From Adhaeribacter aerolatus (GTDB lineage: Bacteria > Bacteroidota > Bacteroidia > Cytophagales > Hymenobacteraceae): 64,000 nt of DNA. The notes under the pieces are model-generated. The model was given only the letters and a program-made list of their open reading frames with translations. It did no database searches and had not been told where the DNA came from. A program made the translations under genes and the position numbers. Position 1 is the first letter of the stretch. Every line of letters begins with the position of its first letter. Shown here in pieces: positions 16,149 to 25,257 of the stretch. The DNA is taken from NCBI RefSeq assembly GCF_007991635.1, contig NZ_BJYS01000018.1:82286-146285 (forward strand), written 5' to 3'.

Positions 16149-18665
16149 ATGAGATTAAAAGCATGCCTTATCATTATTCTTTTACAGATAATCTTAGGAC
16201 TTCAAGCACAAGCTCAAAAACGTATCATGACCTTGGGCAACTCCATTACCCAATCTAACAGCAGTTACAAAAGCTATCGTTATCCTCTCTGGAAAAAGCT
16301 GGTTGATGCCAGGATGAGTTTTGATTTGGTGGGATCCATGCGTGGCCATCACTTGGGCAACCCTGCCTGGCCAACCCATAACGGCTTGTCCTTCGACCAG
16401 GACCACGAGGGACACTGGGGTTGGCGGGCAGATGAAATTGTTAATGGCAGGAGCGGTTTAGGCAAGCTTTCAGACTGGTTACAAGGTTATACGCCAGATA
16501 TTGTACTGTTGCATTTGGGAACCAATGATTTATACCAAGGACAAGGCGTTTCTTCTACATTGGCGGACATCCGCCAGGTGGTTGGAATTATTCGGGCAAA
16601 GAACCCCAAAGTAGTGGTGCTGCTGGCCAAACTAATTCCAGTCGCTTCGCTTCACCAGGGGAAAGCAGCCATAGAGGCTTATAACCTCCAGGTGCCGGGG
16701 CTGGCCCAGGAATTGCACCGGTTAGAGTCACCGGTTATTCTGGTGGATCAATTCAGCGGCTACAATGCAAGCCTGGATAACTACGATGGAATGCACCCCA
16801 ACGCCCACGGAGAAGAAAAAATGGCAACCAAATGGTTTCAGGCCTTACAGCCTTTTTTTAATTCCTCCTCCTGTCCGCAGGCGCCTCTGGTTACTTCTAA
16901 ATCCCATTGCGGACCTGGAAGTGTTACGCTTTCGGCTTCCGGTGCATCTTCAACTGGCTCTTACCGGTGGTATACGAGCAGTTCGGGGGGAACACCTATC
17001 TCCAATTTAACTTCAGCTACCTATACCACCCCCGTGCTTACGGCTACCACCACCTATTATGTATCGGTGGTTAATAATGGTTGTGAGAGTCCCCGGGTGC
17101 CGGTAGTAGCTACTATCCATCCTAAACCGGCTGTTGTGGTTACGGCCAGTGCTCAAACCATTACGGCGGGTGGTTCTACCACTTTAACGGCTTCCGGCGC
17201 GAACACTTACTCCTGGTCGCCGGCTACGGGTTTAAGTAGTGTAAACGGAACTTCTGTTACTGCCAAACCAAGCAGCACTACTACTTATACGGTTACCGGG
17301 GCAGGTGCCAATGGTTGTACCAGTATTGCTACAATTACTATTACGGTAAATAATACCGGTTTGCAAAGCCAAACCATCACCTTTCCGTCTATTCAGAATA
17401 AGATTTACGGCGATGCCCCTTTTAACTTAAATGCTACTTCCAGTTCAGGTTTACATGTATCCTATAATATTGTATCTGGGCCGGCTACTGTTTCCGGCAA
17501 AACCTTAACTATAACCGGCCCTGGAACAGTTTCGGTTCGTGCTTATCATCCGGGGAATGACCAGTATTCAGCGGCTACTCCGGTCGTACAAAGTTTTAGT
17601 ATAACAACTTCTGCTAAGCACAACCAGACTATCACCTTTGCCCCAATTCATTCCAAAACTTACGGGGAGGCCCCCTTTACCATTAGCGCCACTACTACCT
17701 CTGGTCTGCCGGTAAGTTTTAGTATTTTATCCGGCCCGGCTACTGTATATGGTAACACCATAACTTTAACCGGTGTGGGAGTAGTAACCGTAAAGGCCTT
17801 CCAGGCAGGAAATAACTACTTCAATTCGGCGTCAGCCCAAAGTAGTTTTAATGTTCAAAGTGCCGGGACCACCTATTCCGGTTGCAGTTTAGCCCTTACC
17901 AGTAGCGTTACCCAGGCGGAATCGTGGTACGGTATGTGGGGAGCAGCTACGGGAGCGGGAGCTATCGATTTATCTGTTACCCACGGTACAGCCCCATTTA
18001 CCTATAAATGGAGTAACGGCTCTACTTCCCAGGATTTAGTTGCAGTAGCACCAGGTCAGTTTGCCGTAACCGTTACCGATGCGAAGGGCTGCACCGCAAA
18101 AACTACGGTATACGTAGGCCGCAAAAATGACCCACTGCGTTTATCAGCTTCCCACCTTAATGCTTCCTCTACCTCCAGCCGGGATGCTTCAATAAATATA
18201 AGTGTACTTGGAGGAATAGGGCCCTATAACTACCGCTGGAATAATGGCGCTACTACGGAAGACTTAACCGGTATAGCCGCCGGTCAGTACACAATAACTG
18301 TTACCGATGCTTTTGGCCAGAAAGCTAGTATGGCAGTTAATATTCTAGCACCAGGTATAGCGCTGGCTACAACTAAAAAGCCGGTTCAATTAGAAGAGCA
18401 AGTAATAAAAGATACTGGTTTAACGGTTTATCCAAATCCTGCCAAAGGCAAGGTAACGGCTACCTTTAGCTTGAAAGCGGCTGGTACTTATAGCCTGGAG
18501 TTGTATGATGTACGGGGAATGAAAGTGAAAACAATCTCCTCCGGACAATCCTCTGGTAGTAAATCCTTAGAGGTAGATTTGTCTGGATATACCACAGGTG
18601 TTTATTTCTTTAAATTAACAACCGACATAGGGGTATCTTCCAGCAGAGTGCTAATTGAGCGCTAG
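16149..18665 (+). CDS. Secreted SGNH/GDSL esterase with Ig, MBG-like and SprB repeats and a T9SS sorting domain
   Basis: The 838-aa protein has a signal peptide (residues 1-23). Its SGNH hydrolase domain (about 24-240) has the nucleophile Ser32 in GNSIT, the oxyanion Asn in GTND (124-127), and Asp213 and His216 in DGMHPNAHG. An Ig-like domain follows (about 242-325, RWYTSSSGGTPI). A second beta-domain ends near 400. Two tandem MBG-like repeats start at QTITFPSIQNKIYG and QTITFAPIHSKTYG. Two SprB-type repeats follow (TYKWSNGSTSQDL and NYRWNNGATTEDL). The end is a T9SS type A sorting domain (TVYPNPAKGK...GVYFFKL). It is predicted to be exported across the outer membrane and attached to or released from the surface, acting on acetylated polysaccharide or lipid; substrate unknown. 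Confidence 0.93.
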   Translation: MRLKACLIIILLQIILGLQAQAQKRIMTLGNSITQSNSSYKSYRYPLWKKLVDARMSFDLVGSMRGHHLGNPAWPTHNGLSFDQDHEGHWGWRADEIVNGRSGLGKLSDWLQGYTPDIVLLHLGTNDLYQGQGVSSTLADIRQVVGIIRAKNPKVVVLLAKLIPVASLHQGKAAIEAYNLQVPGLAQELHRLESPVILVDQFSGYNASLDNYDGMHPNAHGEEKMATKWFQALQPFFNSSSCPQAPLVTSKSHCGPGSVTLSASGASSTGSYRWYTSSSGGTPISNLTSATYTTPVLTATTTYYVSVVNNGCESPRVPVVATIHPKPAVVVTASAQTITAGGSTTLTASGANTYSWSPATGLSSVNGTSVTAKPSSTTTYTVTGAGANGCTSIATITITVNNTGLQSQTITFPSIQNKIYGDAPFNLNATSSSGLHVSYNIVSGPATVSGKTLTITGPGTVSVRAYHPGNDQYSAATPVVQSFSITTSAKHNQTITFAPIHSKTYGEAPFTISATTTSGLPVSFSILSGPATVYGNTITLTGVGVVTVKAFQAGNNYFNSASAQSSFNVQSAGTTYSGCSLALTSSVTQAESWYGMWGAATGAGAIDLSVTHGTAPFTYKWSNGSTSQDLVAVAPGQFAVTVTDAKGCTAKTTVYVGRKNDPLRLSASHLNASSTSSRDASINISVLGGIGPYNYRWNNGATTEDLTGIAAGQYTITVTDAFGQKASMAVNILAPGIALATTKKPVQLEEQVIKDTGLTVYPNPAKGKVTATFSLKAAGTYSLELYDVRGMKVKTISSGQSSGSKSLEVDLSGYTTGVYFFKLTTDIGVSSSRVLIER

Positions 18666-19259
18666 GTTTAGGAAATATTTTGTTAACGATGTAGCTTAAA
18701 CGCGAGATATCCCGAATTAAGTACTGGGAAGAAACCACAAAAAAGCGCCCTAAGATTATTTCTGGGGCGCTTTTTTATTCTTGTACCTATACTTGCCAGT
18801 AAGGCCTTCCAGGTGGTTGCTATTGGGCTTCCTGCCAAAAAGCTAATCTTCTGAATCCTTATTCCCGCCGCAGTACGCTTATAAGCCTAAGAAACAATTA
18901 TTAAGAAGGCCGTTTTGCAGCAAAAGAGGAAATTATTAATCGGCAGCTTATTATGCAGGATAACTTTATTTATAAAAGGTCCTCTTAAAGCAAAACCCTG
19001 TTTATTAGGATGTATGCGTGGTATAGCTGTTATAAAAGTATGCTGAATCAGGAAAATATTTCAACCTTTTAAAATTTTAATCGTTAAATCTTTGGTATAT
19101 ACATAATATATATAATATATTTAATTAATTTGTATCATGTACAAGTTTAACTTCTTACGGATTGTTAGATAAAATAAAATTTTTCCAGGATGATTTTAAT
19201 TGGCCTGAATTTATTTTTAATAACTTAAATCCGTATTTTTATTATTTACCAGCAGTTTA
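18666..19259. other. Intergenic spacer, 594 bp, with terminator
   Basis: It opens with the SGNH-gene terminator (18739-18776). The rest is AT-rich, including a long A/T stretch around 19085-19130 with alternating TATA blocks, and probably contains the acyltransferase promoter. No coding signal was seen. Confidence 0.5.
18739..18776 (+). terminator. Rho-independent terminator of the SGNH hydrolase gene
   Basis: Stem agcgccc (18744-18750) with gggcgct (18765-18771), extended by flanking A-run and T-run pairing (aaaaaa/tttttt), loop of 14 nt. It lies 74 bp downstream of the stop codon. The A-run on the other side also makes it look functional in reverse. Confidence 0.82.
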
Positions 19260-20417
19260 ATGAATATTATTTATACCAGAAATCATGTAAAAGCTTTAGA
19301 TGGCCTACGTGGTATTGCTGTAATATTAGTGGTACTGTACCACTGCTTTAATTTCAATAGCCTTCATATAATTACAAAAATAGGTTGGATAGGGGTAGAT
19401 TTATTTTTTGTGTTATCTGGTTTCTTAATAACCGGTATTTTGCTCGATACAAAGCATGAGGAAAACTCTTTCCGGAATTTTATTGGCCGGCGGACCTTAC
19501 GCATATTTCCCTTATATTATTTTATCATTTTTCTTTTTTTTCTATTTACCAGGCTTACCTCTATTCCCCATTTCGAATTATTAATGGATAATCAGATTTA
19601 TTTCTGGACCTATACGCAAAATCTGTTCTTCGCCATAGAAGGCTGGCCCAAAGGCAGCGAACATTTAAACCACTTCTGGTCCTTGGCCATTGAAGAACAA
19701 TTTTATTTATTCTGGCCGGCCTTAATTCTAACGGTTAATCAAAAAAATGTGCTGCGGGTTTCCTTCTTTTTAATTCTAATCTGTATTGTTTTACGTAACC
19801 TGATACCGCTTTATCCCTTTTCGTATGTATTTACTTTAACCCGAATGGATGGCCTACTAGCGGGAGGAATTCTGGCTATTTTAATCAGAGAAAATGTCAG
19901 GCTGTTGGAGAGAATAATACCAGCCTTATTGGCAATTTCCTTTCTGGCTATTCTGTCTATTTATTTGTTTACGCATAGCTTTGCCGATAATAACCCCTTA
20001 TTTATTAAAATAGGCTATACGCTATTTGATGTATTCTTTGGCTCAATTATAATTATTCTCTTTAGTACTGGTAAATTTGGCACTAGTTTAAGGCATAATC
20101 TGGAACGTAAGTTTTTATTATTTTTCGGGAAGTATTCTTACGGAATTTACGTTTATCACTGGATATTATTCTGCTTTCTTAATCCACGGCTTCTAAACTT
20201 TTATAGTAAATTAAAGATTCCATTCATAGACCCTCAAATTCTGGCTGCCTTAACCTGTACTCTTTTAGCAATTGGGGTTAGTTATTTAAGTTATAACTTA
20301 TTCGAAAAACAGTTTCTGAAACTTAAAAAATATTTTTCCTATTCTAAAGAAGTTACAATGCCTGCCGTTGCTACTGCTTCAATCGGCGATTCCGTACTTC
20401 AGTCATATGAAAAGTAA
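19260..20417 (+). CDS. Acyltransferase family 3 (OafA/YrhL-like) membrane protein
   Basis: The 385-aa protein has about ten membrane helices and the Acyl_transf_3 signatures: LDGLRGIAVILVVLYHCF (catalytic His), GWIGVDLFFVLSGFLITGILLDTK, RRTLRIFPLYYF, and NHFWSLAIEEQFYLFWP. These enzymes transfer acetyl or other acyl groups across the inner membrane to surface polysaccharides, O-antigen or glycolipids. No fused SGNH domain is present. It follows an SGNH esterase gene but is separated from it by a terminator, so it is an independent unit. The acceptor is unknown. Confidence 0.93.
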   Translation: MNIIYTRNHVKALDGLRGIAVILVVLYHCFNFNSLHIITKIGWIGVDLFFVLSGFLITGILLDTKHEENSFRNFIGRRTLRIFPLYYFIIFLFFLFTRLTSIPHFELLMDNQIYFWTYTQNLFFAIEGWPKGSEHLNHFWSLAIEEQFYLFWPALILTVNQKNVLRVSFFLILICIVLRNLIPLYPFSYVFTLTRMDGLLAGGILAILIRENVRLLERIIPALLAISFLAILSIYLFTHSFADNNPLFIKIGYTLFDVFFGSIIIILFSTGKFGTSLRHNLERKFLLFFGKYSYGIYVYHWILFCFLNPRLLNFYSKLKIPFIDPQILAALTCTLLAIGVSYLSYNLFEKQFLKLKKYFSYSKEVTMPAVATASIGDSVLQSYEK

Positions 20418-20805
20418 GAAAGCCTGGGCTATTGACCCGCTGCTTAATTTTGGTATGATCTGGTTTATTCATTCCACTGTTAGTCTTGTTTGAGGTTTGG
20501 GTAGTCCTAAAATAGACTGCCCAAAGCATTTTAGAAAAGCGCTAATAAGGAGGGCAAAAAAGACCTGGCAGCATCAGGTCTTTTTTGTTGAACTTCCATC
20601 TTAAATATTCATTTCAAAAAAACAGCCTGTAATTATTGAATTCTGAGATGAGTATAGCAGACTTTACAATTAGTAACTGATAAGCCTAGCTTAACCAGGC
20701 TCGTTCAAGATTGGGTATTCTGCGTTATTGCTAAACCAAGGTATTCCTTTAAAAATAGCCATTTGCTTTTCACCTCCCGCAATGAATCCGTTGAAGTTAC
20801 TATTT
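20418..20805. other. Convergent spacer, 388 bp
   Basis: The spacer lies between the acyltransferase (+) and the alpha/beta hydrolase (-). It contains the terminator at 20556-20586. No gene is seen. Confidence 0.5.
20556..20586. terminator. Intrinsic terminator (bidirectional)
   Basis: Stem agacctg (20561-20567) with caggtct (20575-20581), extended by A-run and T-run pairing to aaaaaagacctg/caggtctttttt, loop 7 nt. It lies 139 bp after the acyltransferase stop and can also serve the minus-strand hydrolase. Confidence 0.8.
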
Positions 20806-21726
20806 TTAGGGCATGTTCTTTTTTTCAATGCGCCAGTTTGGGTTTTGAGCAAGGCCTGCCGGTTCCCCGGTGAACATCTTGCCGGCCTTACGGTCGCCTT
20901 TCAGTTGCCATTGGTACCAGGCGGTGGCCACCTTGGCAAATTCACCGCCGTGCGGCTGGCTGTAAGTGCCGCCATGTCCCACATCCATATTAGCCATGAA
21001 AACCGGTACATGATTAATTCTTTTGTAATCGTCCATGCCGTTGTTATAAGCAATGTCCTTTTCTCCACCTAGCATATAGAGCGTGGGTGTATGTATTTTG
21101 GAAAGATTTTCTTTCGTCAGGTTCGGCATGGCACTCCTCCCATTACCGGGCGTATTAAAAATGCCACTATTACAAACTACCACAGTGCTCACCCGCGGAT
21201 CCGAAGCCACTTCTAAGGTTTGCAAACCACCGCAAGACATGCCACTTACCGCTATCTTCTTCACATCAATTCTATGGTAATACGGACTTTTTTTGTTTCC
21301 ATTCTGCGCTATTGCCCAATCAATGGCATCAATAAGCTGCGAAGAGGTTGATTTTCCGCCGCCTTTTTCCCCTTCCTGCGGCATTGGACCGATAGCCACC
21401 ACTAAAAAACCGTGCGAAGAAACCTCGGACAAAAAATTAACATGTTCCCAGGGAGAATTGGCACAAGCCCCGTTACCCCAGACAATTATTGGTAGTTTTT
21501 TGTTTTTTCCAAATGCACTTAGGTCTTTCGGACGGAAGACAGTATGGGTTGGCAATGTACTTTCAGCTAGCATAATGGCACTATAGGAACCGGTTCCACC
21601 ATCTTCTACTACCCTGGCATTGGCTTGCACCGATGTGGCCGGTTGCTGAGCAGATAATGGTAGTGCTTTTATAGCTACAAGCAGGATTATGGCCAATAAG
21701 GTAGATACAGTTTGCTTTTTAAGCAT
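20806..21726 (-). CDS. Exported alpha/beta hydrolase
   Basis: The 306-aa protein starts with a signal peptide (LLAIILLVAIKALPLSAQQ). The alpha/beta fold shows the strand PIIVWGNGACANSPWEH with the oxyanion region, the nucleophile elbow GMSCGG (Ser in GxSxG form), DPRVSTVVVCNSGIFN, and the acid/His-bearing segment DVGHGGTYSQPHGGEF near the C-terminus. The layout resembles the chlorophyllase/dienelactone-hydrolase-like group. It is predicted periplasmic; substrate unknown. Confidence 0.85.
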   Translation of the reverse strand: MLKKQTVSTLLAIILLVAIKALPLSAQQPATSVQANARVVEDGGTGSYSAIMLAESTLPTHTVFRPKDLSAFGKNKKLPIIVWGNGACANSPWEHVNFLSEVSSHGFLVVAIGPMPQEGEKGGGKSTSSQLIDAIDWAIAQNGNKKSPYYHRIDVKKIAVSGMSCGGLQTLEVASDPRVSTVVVCNSGIFNTPGNGRSAMPNLTKENLSKIHTPTLYMLGGEKDIAYNNGMDDYKRINHVPVFMANMDVGHGGTYSQPHGGEFAKVATAWYQWQLKGDRKAGKMFTGEPAGLAQNPNWRIEKKNMP

Positions 21727-22326
21727 ACAATTCGTATTTAAAGTTAGCGCGATTAAATATAAGAATCCTGCCCATTTTATTATACAACTTAATAAATTCG
21801 GACACCCATTTAGTAAATATTCTTTCCGTTGAAGATAGTGGTTTAAAAGTAATAGTGTTTATTTTTTGTTTTCGATAGTTGAACATGGGGCGCCAGTGCA
21901 AATGATTAATGACCTTTAAGGGGCAACATCTCATGCAAACCATTGCTCCGGCAGCAAACTAACCCAAACCCGGCACCTATTTAACTTATAGCAATTTCAG
22001 GCCTATAAGGAGTAACTTCGATAGTATTCAGCTATTTTTAATAATTAGCCCTCTAAGCTAAGAAGGATACTAAATTCCCTTCTGATGCGTTGGTTATAGA
22101 GCGAGTTTATAAAAGGTAAGCCGCTTTAACAAAGTATCTTTAAAATATCCAACTGCACTATTCTTCTAAAGGTAATCAGAAAGGTATGCTGGTGAAGAAT
22201 TCAGAAAAGACCACCAAGTTTATTTATTGCTTAGACAAAGCATGAGCCTTAAATCCTACTATTGAGAGAATGCTGTGGCAAAGAAAATTTTTATGGATGC
22301 TATGTTAGCTGATAAATTACAGAAAT
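21727..22326. other. 600-bp spacer between divergent genes
   Basis: The spacer lies between the alpha/beta hydrolase (-) and a small lipoprotein (+). A 74-codon minus-strand frame at 21719-21943 shows no family features and is not called. One plus-strand frame at about 22190-22310 reads as a weak, stop-interrupted stretch without a recognisable family. Confidence 0.45.
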
Positions 22327-22563
22327 ATGAAATATACAATATTCTTTGCCCTATTGATTCTCGCGGTATCTTCGTGTGATACCATTACAACGGCTGCTAC
22401 TGATGCCGCCAAAGATGTTGCCAATACTGAGTTTGAACGTCATACGGGTATTGATTCAGTATCAACCAGGGTTGGATCACTGGATACGCTTAACGTAGAA
22501 GGTGTTATTAAACGTGAAGTGGGTCGTGAAGTACAAAAACAGGTAGATAATATTTTTCGTTAA
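22327..22563 (+). CDS. Small lipoprotein of unknown function
   Basis: The 78-aa product has a short signal peptide with a lipobox (FALLILAVSSC, Cys17) and a mature, polar, mainly helical segment rich in Asp, Ala, Val and Arg (TDAAKDVANTEFERHTG...KREVGREVQKQVDN). No repeats or known domain are seen. Small lipoproteins of this kind are frequent in Bacteroidota envelopes. It is isolated, with long spacers on both sides. Confidence 0.7.
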   Translation: MKYTIFFALLILAVSSCDTITTAATDAAKDVANTEFERHTGIDSVSTRVGSLDTLNVEGVIKREVGREVQKQVDNIFR

Positions 22564-22756
22564 TAAATTGAATGATAATTCATGATAGTTCTGGTTAAGG
22601 TGTAAGCGTGAGGTGTGTTGAAAACAACGGAAAGTTAATTGGTGAACTTGCAAGGAGAAAATAGACAATAGGTCGAACGGCCCTTGTCTGTTTAGTTAAA
22701 GATTGTTGCATCTGTGCTGGGGTAATTCGACAGAGGATACATTCTTCGCTTACGGG

Positions 22757-23455
22757 CTACCCGGGAAAAATAAGATTGGGTTGGTTGGCCACTAGCGGAA
22801 TGGTGTTCTCCTGCGGATTTTCGGTGGGGTTGCAGTGATAACCAAATATTTTAAATTGTGATTGATAAGGCTGCAGCATGGTGTAGTGGGCGTGCCCTTT
22901 GTTTTGAGAGTCAAACGTGATATCGTGGAAAACGGTAGTAGGGCAGGCGGGTAGCGTTTGCAGGTGCTTAAACAAAAAATCGGTTTGACCTAAATCCCCG
23001 GAATAAACCAGGCGTTCATTTTCTTCTTCAAAGATAAAACTATACGTTTGAAATCCTTCCGAATGCAAACCAAAAGTATCCAGTGCCGAGATACCGCTAA
23101 TATCTTCCAAAGGTGCAAAATCTACGTATTTGGCTGTATCTTTTAACTGAATAACCAAAAATTCTTCCAGTTGCTTTTTAAACTTTTCGGACTGGTACAG
23201 GATGGTAAATTTCCGGCCATGTTGGTAAAAATATTTATGCAGTAAAATATTAGCCAAACTGCCGCTGTGATCGTTGTGCAGGTGCGTGATCAGAATATAG
23301 TCAATCTTAAATAATAAATTTAGCGCCAGCAAGCGGGGATAAACGGTAAAGCCCGCATCAATTAAAAAGTTTTTGTTATTAAAATTCAGGATAGCCGCCG
23401 AATTAAAATATTGCGGCTCAAAAGCGCCGCCGGTACCAATAAATTTAATTTCCAT
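22757..23455 (-). CDS. MBL-fold metallo-hydrolase (RNase Z-like)
   Basis: The product has 232 residues from the ATG at 23453-23455 (MEIKFIGTGGAFEP). The frame extends to 23524, but the extra 23 residues are basic and not conserved in type. The metal-binding HxHxDH motif is HLHNDHSG, and YSGDLG is the next metallo-beta-lactamase metal motif. The final His motif seems to be HAHY or FHDITFD. RNase Z/phosphodiesterase-like MBL enzymes act on tRNA 3' ends or cyclic nucleotides. The exact activity cannot be told from motifs, and the family exosite is not recognisable. Confidence 0.83.
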   Translation of the reverse strand: MEIKFIGTGGAFEPQYFNSAAILNFNNKNFLIDAGFTVYPRLLALNLLFKIDYILITHLHNDHSGSLANILLHKYFYQHGRKFTILYQSEKFKKQLEEFLVIQLKDTAKYVDFAPLEDISGISALDTFGLHSEGFQTYSFIFEEENERLVYSGDLGQTDFLFKHLQTLPACPTTVFHDITFDSQNKGHAHYTMLQPYQSQFKIFGYHCNPTENPQENTIPLVANQPNLIFPG

Positions 23456-23524
23456 CTGAATGGGTTTGATTTTTCTGGATGAACGTAAATATTTGCCGGA
23501 AGATACGGCGGTCTGATTTGTCAT

Positions 23525-23910
23525 TTATTTGCTGAAATTAGGCTGGATAGGCACCTCATCCCCCAACCCATTCTCCTCTGGGAGAAGGGGAGCTCCGGTA
23601 ACGCTTCTTTTAACGCAAACGCTTTTAACAGCAGAAGAAATATTGTAATGTCATGTATTATAAGAGCTCTGCAATAAATTAGCCGATGCAGTAAATTCCT
23701 TTAAAACAATTTGCACATTTATTTCTGCCATCTGAGTACCAGAATTCTTTATTCATTTCATTTATAAGCTTCCTTAAGAAATAAAACAACATTATTCCAA
23801 GAACTGAAAGATTAATCAAAGTCCCTCTCCTTTTTCAGGATAGGGATTTAGGGTGATGTACCCACGAACCAATGTTTGCCTGGTTCGTTATTTAGGTTAA
23901 AATAAATTTT
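23525..23910. repeat. Spacer bounded by two palindromic repeat arms in inverted orientation
   Basis: Arm 1 (23550-23592) contains ggcacctcatcccccaaccc followed by a ttctcc/ggagaa hairpin. Arm 2 (23821-23862) contains a gtccctctcc ... tagggtgatgtacc sequence whose reverse complement begins ggtacatcaccctaaatccc and also carries a tcctgaaaaagga-type hairpin. The two arms are similar in layout when arm 2 is read on the other strand. This suggests an intergenic repeat family rather than a gene; the 230 bp between them has no coding signal. Confidence 0.5.
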
Positions 23911-24621
23911 ATGGCACCAGAAATAACAGCGGCCGCTAGCCCGGCGGAAAAGACCTGGCAAACGCATCTGATTCTGAATAACTTTTATGGTGAACTCGAT
24001 CTGCGCAAACCCCGGCGCGACGCGATGCACGAACTTATTTCGACCATGCTTTCGCACCGGACCACCCACGCAAACGAAGAAAAGGCGTATTACCGGATGC
24101 GCGAACTGTACCCCACCTGGCCCGAAGTAATAACTGCTCCCGTAGAAGATTTGACCAAAGCCTTCGAAACAGCCCAGTATCCCGGCCCTAAAGCTGTAAA
24201 TATTCAGAAAGCCTTAAAACTTATCCAGGAAAAAAGCCCGGATTTTTCGCTTCTTTTTTTAGAAGAAATGCCCGTAGAAGAAGCAATGGCCTGGCTGATG
24301 AGTTTGCCCGGTGTCGGTCTGAAAACAGCTACGCTGGTGTTGTTGTTTAATTTTCATAAGCCGGTGCTGCCCGTCGATACGCATGTTTTCCGGGTAAGCC
24401 AGCGGGTAGGCTTGATTGGGGCCAAAGTAACCGCCGAAAAAGCGCATACGATATTGCTGGAAATGCTGCCACCGGAAGCCCCGGTTTTGTTTAATTTCCA
24501 TAAGCACCTGTATTGGCATGGCCAACGTATCTGCACCTGGAAAGCACCAAAATGCGAGGATTGCCCACTGCAGATATTATGTAATTACTACCACGAAGTG
24601 CGGCTGAAAGGACTGGGCTGA
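23911..24621 (+). CDS. nth: Endonuclease III-type DNA glycosylase/AP lyase with [4Fe-4S] cluster
   Basis: The 236-aa HhH-GPD protein matches Nth-type enzymes. The helix-hairpin-helix is LPGVGLKTA with catalytic Lys138, and catalytic Asp156 lies in VDTHVFRVSQRVGL. The C-terminal cluster motif CTWKAPKCEDCPLQILC is the CX6CX2CX5C [4Fe-4S] signature. It excises oxidised pyrimidines in base-excision repair and cuts the abasic site. The N-terminal motif is LSHRTTHAN rather than the common LSAQTTD, so this could be an Nth paralogue with a different lesion preference. Confidence 0.9.
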   Translation: MAPEITAAASPAEKTWQTHLILNNFYGELDLRKPRRDAMHELISTMLSHRTTHANEEKAYYRMRELYPTWPEVITAPVEDLTKAFETAQYPGPKAVNIQKALKLIQEKSPDFSLLFLEEMPVEEAMAWLMSLPGVGLKTATLVLLFNFHKPVLPVDTHVFRVSQRVGLIGAKVTAEKAHTILLEMLPPEAPVLFNFHKHLYWHGQRICTWKAPKCEDCPLQILCNYYHEVRLKGLG

Positions 24622-24818
24622 GAAAAAGTCTATACCGCTTAAATATGGATAGCCCGATGTAATGGAAAATTTGAATATATCCGGTGAAACGTATACTGTA
24701 AAGGTTAAATGCATTGCTTTGTGCGGATGTTATCTACTGCCTAAAACCAACAGCAAGTAAGGTGGCTTCTTTAATTCGGCTTCGTATAATTATAGGACGA
24801 TAACAGCCTTTTTAGCGG

Positions 24819-25247
24819 CTATTGTAGAATTTTCACCGCGGGGTTAAGTTGTTTTATAGTGGCGTAAAATTCCTCTTTATCCTCGTCTTTTAAAGAAATC
24901 AGCACATCGTCGTAAGTATTATACTTTATTTTCTGGCGGTCGAAAGATAGTGCTGGGGAAGAAATTAAATTCCTGGAATTTTGAATACTACGGATGCGGT
25001 TAAGATCAACTCTTTGCTTGTACAAAAAGCCACAGGTAATTAGTAATTGATTATCCCGGATTTCGTAGCGGGTATTCCGATAAATAGACAAAGGCACTAA
25101 GCCCGTTAGCAACACAATGGCCAAACCAACCCACTGCCTTTGTACCAGCAACATTATTAAAGGTGCCGCAAATGCCACCAAAATAAAAATCAACAATCCC
25201 CAGCTTATTTTAGAATAATATATCCGGTTATAGCCTGGGGCACTCAT
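24819..25247 (-). CDS. bPH_4 (DUF1200) domain membrane protein
   Basis: The 142-aa protein has two N-terminal membrane helices (LLIFILVAFAAPLIMLLV and GLAIVLLTGLVPLSIY), then a bacterial PH-like domain: YEIRDNQLLITCGFLYKQRVDLNRIRSIQNSRNLISSPALSFDRQKIKYN. The pattern ILxxxCGF...SIxxSRNxxSSPALSxDR is characteristic of bPH_4/DUF1200. It starts 10 bp downstream of the polysaccharide deacetylase stop, so the two probably share a transcript. Function unknown; probably an inner-membrane envelope factor. Confidence 0.83.
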   Translation of the reverse strand: MSAPGYNRIYYSKISWGLLIFILVAFAAPLIMLLVQRQWVGLAIVLLTGLVPLSIYRNTRYEIRDNQLLITCGFLYKQRVDLNRIRSIQNSRNLISSPALSFDRQKIKYNTYDDVLISLKDEDKEEFYATIKQLNPAVKILQ

Positions 25248-25257
25248 CGCATAATAT

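Noticed and set aside
21719..21943. 74-codon minus-strand ORF upstream of the alpha/beta hydrolase
   Set aside because: Overlaps the hydrolase start, no recognisable composition or motif.
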